Positions 55,872-64,000 of a stretch of DNA of 64,000 nt are shown here, piece after piece. Position numbers and translations under genes: made by a program. The stretch lies in NCBI GenBank assembly GCA_024363285.1, contig AP024710.1, positions 3,318,001 through 3,382,000 of the forward strand. Reading direction: 5' to 3'. Source of the stretch: Leptolinea sp. HRD-7 (GTDB lineage: Bacteria; Chloroflexota; Anaerolineae; Anaerolineales; Anaerolineaceae). Positions within the stretch are counted from its first letter, which is position 1; each line of letters begins with the position of its first letter. Below the pieces are notes generated by a model. The model ran no database searches, was not told where the DNA came from, and worked only from the letters and a program-made list of their open reading frames with translations.

Positions 55872-56507
55872 ATGGAAGTTGAATCAAGACGAGACCGGGA
55901 AAAGAAAGTACGTGAAGCCGAGATCATTCAGGCCGCCGAATTGATTTTCCGCCAAAAAGGGTATGAAGATACCTCGATGGATGATATCGCTCGCGAAGCG
56001 CAATTTACCAAACGCACAATTTATCAATACTTCGCCAGCAAAGAAAACCTTCTATTTGCCGTTCTGCAAAAAGGGCTATCCAGATTCCAGGAGTACCTTA
56101 ACGAAGCCATTGACCAGAATGCAACCGGGTTTGAAATGATCCAGTCGACCATGCTGGCAAGTTACAGGTTCTACCAGGATTACCCCGAATTCTTTTTGCT
56201 TATGAACCAGGTGGGCCTTGCCCGTCAACGAGTGACAGATGCCGGAGAGAACCGATCCGCATATTTCACCACCAATGATGCCATGTTTGACAATTTAGCT
56301 CGGCTCATTAAAGCCGGGCAGGCGGATGGAAGTATCACCAATGAGCTTGAACCGACCCGAGCATCAAGGAGCATGCTCTTTCTTATGACCGCTTTCTTTA
56401 ATCAGTTGGCTGTCACCGGCAACTCTTTCAGCGCGCATTTCAAGATAGACCCGCAGGATTTCAGCACATACACGATGGAACTCATTATGAGGATCCTGAA
56501 AAAATAA
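55872..56507 (+). CDS. TetR family regulator
   Basis: 211 residues. The N-terminal helix-turn-helix has AAELIFRQKGYEDTSMDDIA and TKRTIYQYFASKENLLFAVL. The C-terminal ligand domain is helical and ends with MELIMRILKK. AGGAAGG precedes the ATG. It heads an operon with a small membrane protein (27 bases on) and an EFR1-type flavodoxin-ferredoxin, and the operator array sits on its own promoter. It probably represses these genes until a ligand binds. Confidence 0.92.
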   Translation: MEVESRRDREKKVREAEIIQAAELIFRQKGYEDTSMDDIAREAQFTKRTIYQYFASKENLLFAVLQKGLSRFQEYLNEAIDQNATGFEMIQSTMLASYRFYQDYPEFFLLMNQVGLARQRVTDAGENRSAYFTTNDAMFDNLARLIKAGQADGSITNELEPTRASRSMLFLMTAFFNQLAVTGNSFSAHFKIDPQDFSTYTMELIMRILKK

Positions 56508-56534
56508 ATTGAATTAACCAAAGGAGAATAAAAA

Positions 56535-57113
56535 ATGAAATGGCTTAACCGATTATCAGACCGGGCGTATTCGTGCGCCTCAAAACAGACTGGCTTTTTT
56601 CTGTTGTCCCTTCTGGTTGTAATACTGTTCACCATGCAAATCGGTACCAATGGCATGAAAAAGTTTGACAGTACCGCAGAAATGTTGGACATGAACAAAT
56701 TAGGGTACTCAATCGCCATAGTGTATGGGTTGCTTACCCGGTTGGGTTCCATCGGCCGGCTGATCTACGTCCAGCAGCTTGGGATCGATATTCTCTTCGC
56801 TGTGGTTTTCGCCCTGTTCCAATCTGTGATGATTTCCGGACTGATCAGACGCTCTCAGGTAGGAGATCGTTGGAAGATATTGAATCTCCTCCCCTTCGCC
56901 CGCAGTCTTCTGGATCTGGTTGAAAATGGGCTTCTTCTTTCCATTATTTTCAGGTTCCCGGTTGAAAATCTTATCCTGGTTGCCACAGCCAGTACGGTGA
57001 CCATCGCGAAATGGATCATCTACTACGTGGTGGTGGTGACATTGTTCTCGCTTGGCACCTACAGCACCATCAAATCCCTTCCCAAAGGGAAATTATCTCC
57101 GAAAGTGAGCTGA
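56535..57113 (+). CDS. Small polytopic membrane protein of unknown function
   Basis: 192 residues. Four hydrophobic segments are visible: GFFLLSLLVVILFTMQI (20-36), the region around IDILFAVVFALFQSVMISGL (90-110), NGLLLSIIFRFPVENLILVA (about 137-158) and WIIYYVVVVTLFSLGTY (about 163-180). Short loops lack cofactor motifs. I do not recognise a family. It lies between the TetR regulator and the EFR1 gene and ends five bases before the latter, so it is expressed with them and could be a membrane partner for electron transfer. AAAGGAG precedes the ATG. Confidence 0.75.
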   Translation: MKWLNRLSDRAYSCASKQTGFFLLSLLVVILFTMQIGTNGMKKFDSTAEMLDMNKLGYSIAIVYGLLTRLGSIGRLIYVQQLGIDILFAVVFALFQSVMISGLIRRSQVGDRWKILNLLPFARSLLDLVENGLLLSIIFRFPVENLILVATASTVTIAKWIIYYVVVVTLFSLGTYSTIKSLPKGKLSPKVS

Positions 57114-57118
57114 ACATT

Positions 57119-57982
57119 ATGAAAACTGTTGGTCTCTTCTATTTCTCCGGCACCGGCAATACCCGGATTGTGGCGGAATTACTACGCGACTCGTTTACCC
57201 GGAAAGGGTATCAGGTTGACCTCATACGCATGGAAGATGTGATGAACGGTCTGGCAAAATTTGACCCCGCGAAATATGACATGATCGGTTTTGGGTCGCA
57301 GGTCATCGGGTACGGCGTACCCAACCTGGTCAAGGATTTTCTAAAAAAGCTCCCCGAAGGCCTTCATCAGAAGACATTCATCTTCCGATTGGCAGGCGGA
57401 GTAGCGCCAGTCAACTATAACGTCTCAAAGTACATGATCCGCGTACTTAAAGCAAAAGGGTATGATGTTTTCCATGAACGCCTGTTTTCTTTAGGTAGCA
57501 ACTGGATCAAACGATTCAGCGATCCTGTAGTTCAGCAGTTGTACCGGTCAACCGTTGAAAAAGTTGACCAGATGTGTGATGAATTGATCGAAGGCAGGGA
57601 ACGGTTCTATCAGACCGGTTTCTGGATGAGGTTCGGGATGGGTTTCCTCTCCTTCATAGCTGGTAAGTTTTTCCGCCTGACCGGCCTGGATTACAGGGTT
57701 TCAGCGTCCTGCGGTAATTGCGGATTATGCGTAAGCAATTGCCCGTCGAAGAATATCACCATCAAAAATGGTAAACCTTCATTCGGGCTGAATTGCAGCT
57801 GCTGTATGCGCTGCCTGTACAATTGCCCCAAACAGGCGATCCAGTTACGCAACTTGAGCTTCTTCGCGGTTGAAGGCGGTTACAACATTAAGAAGACCCT
57901 TGCACGCCCGTTGGCTGAAGGCGAAACCGTCACCGAACAACCGCCGTTCTTCAATCGCTACACCACAGATTTGAACTTCTAA
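57119..57982 (+). CDS. EFR1 family flavodoxin-ferredoxin fusion protein
   Basis: 287 residues. An N-terminal flavodoxin domain starts LFYFSGTGNTRIVAELLRDS, which holds the FMN loop. The C-terminal part has two cluster motifs: CGNCGLCVSNCPSKNI and CSCCMRCLYNCPKQAI. It should pass electrons between FMN and two [4Fe-4S] clusters, as in other EFR1 proteins, whose partners are not known. ATG at 57119 is used; the longer frame reaches back into the membrane protein gene. It is the last gene of the tetR operon. Confidence 0.9.
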   Translation: MKTVGLFYFSGTGNTRIVAELLRDSFTRKGYQVDLIRMEDVMNGLAKFDPAKYDMIGFGSQVIGYGVPNLVKDFLKKLPEGLHQKTFIFRLAGGVAPVNYNVSKYMIRVLKAKGYDVFHERLFSLGSNWIKRFSDPVVQQLYRSTVEKVDQMCDELIEGRERFYQTGFWMRFGMGFLSFIAGKFFRLTGLDYRVSASCGNCGLCVSNCPSKNITIKNGKPSFGLNCSCCMRCLYNCPKQAIQLRNLSFFAVEGGYNIKKTLARPLAEGETVTEQPPFFNRYTTDLNF

Positions 57983-58007
57983 ATCAAATTTCGGCCTCAG
58001 GCAATAA

Positions 58008-58036
58008 AAGAACCACCCGATATGCGGATGGTTCTT
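58008..58036 (+). terminator. Terminator of the tetR-EFR1 operon
   Basis: AAGAACCACCCG (58008-58019) pairs with CGGATGGTTCTT (58025-58036) with one mismatch. Only a short T-rich part follows, so strength is uncertain. It is 26 bases past the EFR1 stop. Confidence 0.55.
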
Positions 58037-58096
58037 ACCCATTAAAAAGCACAGTCCATATAAACCACGGGGAAAAGGAAAAACGAGAATTATTGC

Positions 58097-58519
58097 TTAA
58101 TCCATGCCCGGTTTGAACCGACGTAATTGTTTGATTACGGAATGTTTGTGTTTGGCATCCAGACGTTCTTTCCGGGCAGCGGCTCCCGGCCGGGTAGGCC
58201 GGCGAATACCGGGCGTTTCGATTGCTTTGTTTATCCAGATCACCAGCCGGTTTATGGCATCCGCCCTGTTCTGATCCTGTGTGCGATAACGTTTCGCCTC
58301 GATCACCAGCACACCGTCATCTGTCACCCGGCTGCCGGCCAACCTGGTCAACCGTTCCTTAACCTCATCGTTAAGCGAACTGGAATTACGGATATCAAAC
58401 CGCAGTTGGACAGACGTCGAAACCTTGTTGACGTTCTGGCCGCCCGGCCCCGACGCGCGGACAAAATCGATCTGGACCTCACTCTCCTTAATCGAGAGAT
58501 AAGGAGTGACTTCGATCAT
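58097..58519 (-). CDS. arfB: Peptidyl-tRNA hydrolase ArfB (YaeJ)
   Basis: 140 residues. The GGQ motif lies in RASGPGGQNVNKVSTSVQLRF near the start, and a basic tail (PGAAARKERLDAKHKHSVIKQ) reaches into the empty mRNA channel in the known ArfB structures. It frees stalled ribosomes that lack a stop codon. ATG at 58519 is preferred; a GTG at 58537 overlaps the EamA gene and has no better site. It follows the first EamA gene closely on the same strand. No release-factor codon-reading domain is present, which separates it from RF1/RF2. Confidence 0.93.
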   Translation of the reverse strand: MIEVTPYLSIKESEVQIDFVRASGPGGQNVNKVSTSVQLRFDIRNSSSLNDEVKERLTRLAGSRVTDDGVLVIEAKRYRTQDQNRADAINRLVIWINKAIETPGIRRPTRPGAAARKERLDAKHKHSVIKQLRRFKPGMD

Positions 58520-58526
58520 GCTAACG

Positions 58527-59417
58527 CTACCTGTCACCCTTTATGGTAACCAGTATCACACCGCTGATCACCAGGGCCATGCCGGCTGCCATTTTCCACG
58601 TTACCGCCTCACCCAGAAATATCCACGATAGCAGCGCGATCTGCACCAGCATGGTATTGCTGATTACATTCGCCTCAATGGCTGTTAACCGCTGCAGGGC
58701 AACATTCCACACCGTGAACGCGATGGTCGTGTTGAAGAGGGATAAGAAGATCAGTATGGCCAACAACGTCAGGTTGATATGCGGTATCCAATCCCAGAAC
58801 CCGGATACCGATCCCAGCATGACAGCGCCGAATACCATTGGCAGCCCGGTGACCACCACAACCGGATAGTTGCCAGTCTTGAGCATTTTACGGGTGAAGA
58901 TAACTCCGATGACATTGGAAAATAACGTGATGAGGGAATAGACAATCCCGATACCGGAGACATCTCCGGTGAGCGGCAGGAAAAAGACCAACGCGCCGAC
59001 AACCGTCAGACCAATACCCGCGAATTGACTACCTTTCAGGTGTTCATTAAGAAAAATCCCGCCGAGAACTGCCAGGAAAACCGGATTCATATTGGTGATC
59101 AGGCTGACTGTCGCATTAGGCAGATATGACATGGCAAGAAACAGACAACCCTGATTAAGGGGGTATGTCAATAAACCCAGAATGACCAGCACGATCATGT
59201 CTTTCTTCGTCAACTGCCGGATGGATTGGACGTGTCCTTTTTGAAACAGGAAGGGCAGCATGAATATGGCAGCCATAATGTAACGCAGCCCGGCAAACGG
59301 CATGGCAGGAATCTCTTCCAATCCGATCTTGATAACGATAAAACTACTCGACCACACAATGGTACACAGGGTGGCGATGATAATGGCGGTGCGCTTTGAG
59401 GGTATTCCCTTGAACAT
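58527..59417 (-). CDS. EamA/DMT family transporter (copy 1)
   Basis: 296 residues, ten membrane helices in two EamA halves. N-terminal PSKRTAIIIATLCTIVWSSSF and the end of the second half (TAIEANVISNTMLVQIALLSW) are closely like the other two copies beside it. It probably exports a small metabolite or amino acid. It precedes arfB on the same strand with a seven-base gap. The promoter likely lies in the 44-base spacer after copy 2. Confidence 0.9.
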   Translation of the reverse strand: MFKGIPSKRTAIIIATLCTIVWSSSFIVIKIGLEEIPAMPFAGLRYIMAAIFMLPFLFQKGHVQSIRQLTKKDMIVLVILGLLTYPLNQGCLFLAMSYLPNATVSLITNMNPVFLAVLGGIFLNEHLKGSQFAGIGLTVVGALVFFLPLTGDVSGIGIVYSLITLFSNVIGVIFTRKMLKTGNYPVVVVTGLPMVFGAVMLGSVSGFWDWIPHINLTLLAILIFLSLFNTTIAFTVWNVALQRLTAIEANVISNTMLVQIALLSWIFLGEAVTWKMAAGMALVISGVILVTIKGDR

Positions 59418-59461
59418 GTAGGTTCCTGATCCTGTAATAAGAATAATAAAAATAATGTGGT

Positions 59462-60355
59462 TTAGCTTGTCCGCCAGAGATTGACAGTAATTACCCCGCC
59501 AATCACAAGCGCCATACCGGCTGCCATCTTCCAGGTGACAATGTCACCCAGAAAGATCCAGGATAATATCGCCACTTGAACCAGCATGGTATTGCTGATC
59601 ACATTGGCTTCCACGGCGGTCAATCGTTGGAGCGCGACATTCCAGACCGTGAACGCGATAGCTGTGTTGACCAGTGAAAGAATAAGCAACACACCCCAGA
59701 CTGTCAGGCTGATCCGTGGAACCCATTCCCAGACGGCAGTTCCCGTTCCCATGAGTATCGCGCCGATACCCATCGGCAGCCCCGTTACCAGCAACGCTGG
59801 ATAGTCACCTGATTTTAGCATCTTACGCACAATAATGGTTTGAACAACATTGGTGAATAGAGTAATAAACGAGAGCAACAATCCTGTGCTGTTGAGCTTT
59901 CCATTAGACACCGGAAGGAAGAAAACCAACGCGCCGGTAATGGTGACAGCGATTCCCGCGAACTGGCGATTGTTCAATCTCTCATTCAAAAACAATCCGC
60001 CCAGTATCGCAAGTAATATGGGACTCATACTGGTGATCAGGTTGATTGTCGTATTGGGAAGATACGTCATCGCCAGAAATATGGCTCCCTGGTTGATCGG
60101 GTAACCCAGTAATCCCAACCCGGCAAAAACCAGCCATTCTTTTTTACTTAATTGACCGATAGCCTGACGGGTATTGCGGCGTAACAACCATGGCAGCAAT
60201 AAAGCGAACGCCAAAATATAGCGGATAGACGCAAAGGGAAGAGCCGGAATTTCTTTTAGCCCGATCCGGGCAAGTATCCAGGTGCTGGACCAGATCGATG
60301 TGCATAAAAATGCCATGATCACGGCGTTTTTCCGTGAAGGAACCCCGGTCAGCAT
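59462..60355 (-). CDS. EamA/DMT family transporter (copy 2)
   Basis: 297 residues, ten membrane helices. It shares with the flanking genes the openings GVPSRKNAV and the motif NQGAIFLAMTYLPNTTINLI, and the C-terminal TAVEANVISNTMLVQVAILSW. The three copies differ enough in sequence to be old duplicates. Substrate unknown. It lies 67 bases downstream of copy 3. Confidence 0.9.
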   Translation of the reverse strand: MLTGVPSRKNAVIMAFLCTSIWSSTWILARIGLKEIPALPFASIRYILAFALLLPWLLRRNTRQAIGQLSKKEWLVFAGLGLLGYPINQGAIFLAMTYLPNTTINLITSMSPILLAILGGLFLNERLNNRQFAGIAVTITGALVFFLPVSNGKLNSTGLLLSFITLFTNVVQTIIVRKMLKSGDYPALLVTGLPMGIGAILMGTGTAVWEWVPRISLTVWGVLLILSLVNTAIAFTVWNVALQRLTAVEANVISNTMLVQVAILSWIFLGDIVTWKMAAGMALVIGGVITVNLWRTS

Positions 60356-60422
60356 AGAAAAACTCCATTGATATGATGATCGATTAACATAATGAATACC
60401 TGTAAGATAATCCGCGATTATT

Positions 60423-61316
60423 TCACGCGTTACTCCTCATGTTGACCAGCACCGCGCCTCCCAACACCAGTGCCATACCAGCGGCCATCTTCCAACTGAT
60501 GGCATCTCCGAGAAAAATCCAGGAAAGAATGGCGATCTGCACCAGCATGGTATTGTTGATGATATTGGCTTCAAACGCCGTGAGGCGGGTCAGTGAAGTA
60601 TTCCAGAGTGTGAACGCCAGGGCTGTGTTGATACATGACAGAAACAGAAGAATAGCCCACATCTGCGGACTGAGCCGCGGCAGCCATTCCCAGGCCCGGG
60701 AAATGACCATCATAACGATCGAACCTATCCCCATGCCCACCCCGGTTAACACCAGCACCGGGTAACGGCCTTCCTTCAGCACCTTGCGTCCTAACACAGA
60801 ATTGAACACATTCGAAAACAGGGTGACGAATGAGGCGATCAAACCCGGAACAGACATGTTGTACGATTGCAGCGGAAGGAAAAAGATCAACGCGCCTGCC
60901 AGCAAAACGCCCATCCCCAGGTATTGCCGGGTATTGACCATCTCCTTCAGCATCAGGCTGCCCAGCAGGGCGATAAATACCGGACTAAAATTTTGCAGCA
61001 GACTGACGGTAGTATTGGGCAGATAACTCAATGCCAAAAATAATCCGCCCTGATTGAGCGGATATGTCAGAACAGCCAGCCCGGCAAGCACCAACCAGTC
61101 CTTCCAATGTAGCTCCCGAATCACTCCCCGGGATGGTTTCTTAAACAACCAGGGGAGCAATACCAGAGACGCAAAAAAATACCGCAATGCCGCAAATGGC
61201 AGAGCGGGTATCTCCCTCAGCCCAATTTTGATAAATATCCAGCTGGTTGACCAGATGGTGGTCACTCCAATAGCGAGGAAAATAGCTTTGCGTCTGGAAG
61301 GAACCCCGGATAACAT
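60423..61316 (-). CDS. EamA/DMT family transporter (copy 3)
   Basis: 297 residues, ten membrane helices, starting MLSGVPSRRKAIFLAIGVT. It keeps NQGGLFLALSYLPNTTVSLL and TAFEANIINNTMLVQIAILSW in common with copies 1 and 2. ATG at 61316 with AAAGGT just before it is chosen over a longer frame. The start lies four bases after the recJ stop, so it is probably expressed with recJ. Confidence 0.9.
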   Translation of the reverse strand: MLSGVPSRRKAIFLAIGVTTIWSTSWIFIKIGLREIPALPFAALRYFFASLVLLPWLFKKPSRGVIRELHWKDWLVLAGLAVLTYPLNQGGLFLALSYLPNTTVSLLQNFSPVFIALLGSLMLKEMVNTRQYLGMGVLLAGALIFFLPLQSYNMSVPGLIASFVTLFSNVFNSVLGRKVLKEGRYPVLVLTGVGMGIGSIVMMVISRAWEWLPRLSPQMWAILLFLSCINTALAFTLWNTSLTRLTAFEANIINNTMLVQIAILSWIFLGDAISWKMAAGMALVLGGAVLVNMRSNA

Positions 61317-61320
61317 ACCT

Positions 61321-63042
61321 TTATACCTGAGACTCTGCAGGACGGATGTCACGCACATTTAGTTGTATGGTTGCCAGATCTCTGAACCAGTTTTTCTCAC
61401 AATAAAATACCAGATCAATTTTTGGCGGCATATGATCAGCCCAATCCGCCATATTGAAGGCAATTGCGTTGACTTTACTCCCATTCACACTGAACCGGAG
61501 GTGCTTCTCATTTCCGATTTTCTTTACATTCGCGGCAGTGACACCATTGCACCGAAAAACTGGCCTGGGATTTTCATTGCCAGTCGGTTCTAATTGTTCA
61601 AGCGTGTTAAGAAAATTCCAATCGATTTCATTTACATCAATCTCCGCATCATATTTCAATGTAGATATCAACTCTTCTATTTTCAGAGTTTTACCGGCTA
61701 TTTCAAGCAAGCGCTTCGATAGTATTTCAAGATTCTCATTTTCCACGGTAAACCCTGCCGCCTTACTGTGACCGCCGTGCCGTACTAACAGATCTTTGCA
61801 CTCATCCAGGGCTTTTGTGATGTGGAATTCATCAATGCTCCGGCAGGATGCCCTGGTGGTCTTTTCACCAATCACCCCCACAACAGCCGGGCGGTAATGG
61901 CTTTCCACCAGACGCGCGGCAACCAACCCGACAATGCCCGAATGGAAATCTTCCTCAGATCCGAAAGCCAGAATTATAGGCAGGCTCTGGATGTCACCCA
62001 GTTGCTCTTCAGCGAATTTCTGGTTTAACATGGTCCTTTCCTGCCGGTCAGTATTTTGGATTTGAAGCCGTTGTGCCAGCCTGCCGGCTTCTTCCGGTTC
62101 AGCAGTCATCAACAACCGCAGTGCTTCCTGCGCCGATTCCATTCGTCCGGCTGCATTCAACCGGGGGCCAAGTTTGAAACCGATGTCGGCGGCTGTCAAA
62201 TTCTCCGGCTGCCGGATATCCGCCACCATCATTAAAGAATAAACACCCTGACGCGGGTTAGTTTGCAGGCATTTCAAACCATTGCGAACAAGCACCCGGT
62301 TTTCACCGGTCAACGGGGCGATATCCGAAACCGTTCCAAGCGCCACCAGGTCCAGCCATTGTTCCTTTTCAGATACCATCAAACCGAAATCCATGAACAA
62401 CGCCTGTGCGATCTTGTAGGCAATCCCCACCCCGGCCAGTTCTTTATAGGGATATTCATCCCCAACCTGGCGCGGGCAGATCACCGCATCCGCCGCCGGG
62501 ACTTCCGTCAACGGATGGTGGTGGTCGCTGATGATCAAATTAACACCCAATTCCCGGGCCACATCGGCTTCTTTTACAGACCGGATGCCGCAGTCTACTG
62601 TAATGATCAACCGTTTTCCCTGCGAGGCAAGTTCTTTGACCGCTTCACAGTTCAATCCATATCCTTCGTCAAAACGGTTGGGAATATACGGTTCAACATT
62701 TCCGCCGAGTGATTCCAAAGCCTGGACCAACAGCGCCGTTGCCGTCACACCGTCCACATCGTAATCACCATATACCACCATGGGCTCGTGGTCTCGAATG
62801 GCATTCTTGATCAGGTCAACCGCTTCGCGCATCCCTTTCATCAGAAAAGGATCATATTCTTCCGTATTTACTTCTAAAAATGCATGTGCCTTTTCCGCCG
62901 TGTCCAATCCGCGGTTGAACAGTATCTGACGGAAAGGTTTCGGATATTCCGCCAGTTCCGCATCTGCTTCAGGCGTGATAAATTTATTCGGTCCGACCCA
63001 GCGTTTTGGTTTTCTGCCATTATTCAATTGAGTGACTGTCAT
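61321..63042 (-). CDS. recJ: Single-stranded-DNA exonuclease RecJ
   Basis: 573 residues. The DHH-type metal motifs are VVYGDYDVDGVTATALLVQA, VDCGIRS and SDHHHP, followed by GPRLNAAGRMESAQEAL and, in the DHHA1 part, RHGGHSKAAGFTVE. The C-terminal OB domain ends at VRDIRP. It degrades single-stranded DNA 5' to 3' in repair. It starts at the base shared with the alr stop (TAATG), so alr, recJ and the EamA copy 3 may form one leftward run. Confidence 0.94.
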   Translation of the reverse strand: MTVTQLNNGRKPKRWVGPNKFITPEADAELAEYPKPFRQILFNRGLDTAEKAHAFLEVNTEEYDPFLMKGMREAVDLIKNAIRDHEPMVVYGDYDVDGVTATALLVQALESLGGNVEPYIPNRFDEGYGLNCEAVKELASQGKRLIITVDCGIRSVKEADVARELGVNLIISDHHHPLTEVPAADAVICPRQVGDEYPYKELAGVGIAYKIAQALFMDFGLMVSEKEQWLDLVALGTVSDIAPLTGENRVLVRNGLKCLQTNPRQGVYSLMMVADIRQPENLTAADIGFKLGPRLNAAGRMESAQEALRLLMTAEPEEAGRLAQRLQIQNTDRQERTMLNQKFAEEQLGDIQSLPIILAFGSEEDFHSGIVGLVAARLVESHYRPAVVGVIGEKTTRASCRSIDEFHITKALDECKDLLVRHGGHSKAAGFTVENENLEILSKRLLEIAGKTLKIEELISTLKYDAEIDVNEIDWNFLNTLEQLEPTGNENPRPVFRCNGVTAANVKKIGNEKHLRFSVNGSKVNAIAFNMADWADHMPPKIDLVFYCEKNWFRDLATIQLNVRDIRPAESQV

Positions 63043-64000
63043 TAATCATCCCTGTAAATACGAGGTAACCGCGCGGTTAAGCCACAGACGACTTCATAGG
63101 CTATTGTTCCCCAGGAATGAGCAATCATCTCCGCCGTTATCTTTCGGTTATCCTGTGAGCCTATTAGAACCACTTCGTCTTCCAATTGCGCTTCCGGAAT
63201 ATCATCCAGACTGACCATACACTGGTCCATACAGATAGACCCAAGCACGGGGGCATACTTTCCACGTATCAATACCCTGTTTCCATCCACTCGGCGGAAA
63301 CCGTCTGCGTAACCAACAGCAATTACTCCTATCCGCTCGGTTTTGGTGGTGGTGTACCGATGTCCGTAGCTCACGCCGCAGCCAGGAGGAACGTCTTTAA
63401 TAGAAATTAACCGGGTTTTCCATTGTAGTACCGGCGAAAAACCTTCGGGAAGAATGGCATCTTCCGCCGGATTAATACCGAACAGGGCAATACCGGGGCG
63501 GACCATGTCAAACCGGGCAGCCGGGAAAAAGAGCGATGCTGCCGAATTGGCGGCATGAACCTGCGGGGGAACAAGTCCCACCTGTTTCAATTCAGTCAGG
63601 AATGTATTAAACCGTCCCAATTGTTGCTCGGTCGTTCCCGCGTTGACTTCATCCGCCCGAGCGAAATGGGTAAACACACCATCCACCTGCAGGCCGGGCA
63701 GCGTTTTGAGCAATTTCATAAACTCCACACCCTGCTCCGCCGGCACGCCCAGCCGATTCATACCGGAATCGATCTTGGCATGAACATGGATCTTTCCGCC
63801 CAGGCGGACAGCTTCTTGAGAAAATGTCCGTGCGGTCACGGGATCAGAGATCGTAAGTGAAATATCTTCCGCCAGAGCGAAAGGGATATGGTCGGTCATC
63901 GCGCCGCCCATCACCAGCATTTTTCCGTGAATACCTTTTCGCCGAATGCGAAATGCTTCTTCCACCCGTGCCACACCACATATAGCCGCCCCGCCATACA
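63042..64000 (-). CDS. alr: Alanine racemase, 5' end outside the window
   Basis: The frame is open to the window edge, so the N-terminus with the PLP lysine is missing. The visible 319 residues match family landmarks: ARVEEAFRIRRKGIHG, KIDSGMNRLGVPAEQG, FTHFARADE, the second-base tyrosine region GCGVSYGHRYTTTKTERIGV, and SICMDQCMVSLDDIPE. It interconverts L- and D-alanine for peptidoglycan. The presence of D-alanine synthesis supports a peptidoglycan-bearing cell. Its stop codon overlaps the recJ start. Confidence 0.93.
   Translation of the reverse strand, partial: YGGAAICGVARVEEAFRIRRKGIHGKMLVMGGAMTDHIPFALAEDISLTISDPVTARTFSQEAVRLGGKIHVHAKIDSGMNRLGVPAEQGVEFMKLLKTLPGLQVDGVFTHFARADEVNAGTTEQQLGRFNTFLTELKQVGLVPPQVHAANSAASLFFPAARFDMVRPGIALFGINPAEDAILPEGFSPVLQWKTRLISIKDVPPGCGVSYGHRYTTTKTERIGVIAVGYADGFRRVDGNRVLIRGKYAPVLGSICMDQCMVSLDDIPEAQLEDEVVLIGSQDNRKITAEMIAHSWGTIAYEVVCGLTARLPRIYRDD

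Overview
The window is a densely coded bacterial chromosome segment of about 64 kb with no rRNA, tRNA, CRISPR array or intact mobile element that I could see. No stretch longer than about 250 bases lacks a gene. Gene content and style suggest a member of the Chloroflexota, probably Anaerolineae-like: Thr/Pro-rich linkers in surface proteins, a CpXC protein, toast-rack and bactofilin-like envelope proteins, a YvcK with an N-terminal membrane segment, a bacterial cyclic-2,3-diphosphoglycerate-synthase-like protein next to obgE, and many DMT transporters. This placement is inferred from recalled family distribution, not from a search, and is moderately confident.

Layout. 0-5 kb: a redox and nitrosative-stress-like cluster (flavodoxin, Crp/Fnr regulator, two-cluster ferredoxin, DUF438-hemerythrin-PAS protein, flavin-binding pyridoxamine-oxidase-like protein, DUF4405 membrane cytochrome-like protein). 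5-7.5 kb: GNAT, adenosine deaminase, methylglyoxal synthase. 7.5-10 kb: a membrane GGDEF-EAL protein broken by a one-base deletion in a six-base homopolymer. 10-14.5 kb: Fe-dependent alcohol dehydrogenase, then a cobalt/nickel ECF-type importer (cbiM-N fusion, cbiQ, cbiO) divergent from a Fur-family regulator. 14.5-19.3 kb: Mo-cofactor-sulfurase-like aminotransferase with a GntR regulator, nitroreductase, DUF4180, PAS-GGDEF, SUI1/eIF1-like factor. 19.4-24.4 kb: CAP-LysM protein, deoxynucleoside kinase, and an ECF sigma / anti-sigma / bactofilin-like / toast-rack lipoprotein operon. 24.4-34 kb: ferritin-like-VIT1 transporter, AAT-like hydrolase, then a leftward housekeeping run (rpsT, argS, cDPGS-like, obgE, nadD, MFS). 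34-43 kb: GT-C membrane protein, ferritin-like protein, yvcK-gap-pgk, histidine kinase, CpXC protein. 43-53 kb: chemoreceptor, HtrA protease, an FHA-winged-helix regulator divergent from a Ser/Thr kinase, a membrane-anchored GH3-like protein, an AAA ATPase. 53-58 kb: glycosyltransferases, GNAT, and a TetR / membrane protein / EFR1 flavodoxin-ferredoxin operon. 58-64 kb: arfB, three tandem EamA paralogues, recJ, and a partial alanine racemase running off the end.

The most notable observations are: (1) a Ser/Thr kinase divergent from an FHA-winged-helix regulator, with envelope proteins next to the pair, suggesting a phosphothreonine-switched transcription circuit with domain order opposite to mycobacterial EmbR; (2) a recurrent promoter layout in which a good -10 box lies only 2-8 bases from the start codon without a Shine-Dalgarno sequence, implying leaderless mRNAs for several genes; (3) the homopolymer frameshift that splits the GGDEF-EAL gene; (4) strong candidate operators (a 20-bp perfect palindrome between crp-like and ferredoxin genes, tandem repeats over the gntR and tetR promoters, a 12-bp palindrome between fur and cbiM); (5) an IS3-type end pair only about 57 bp long.
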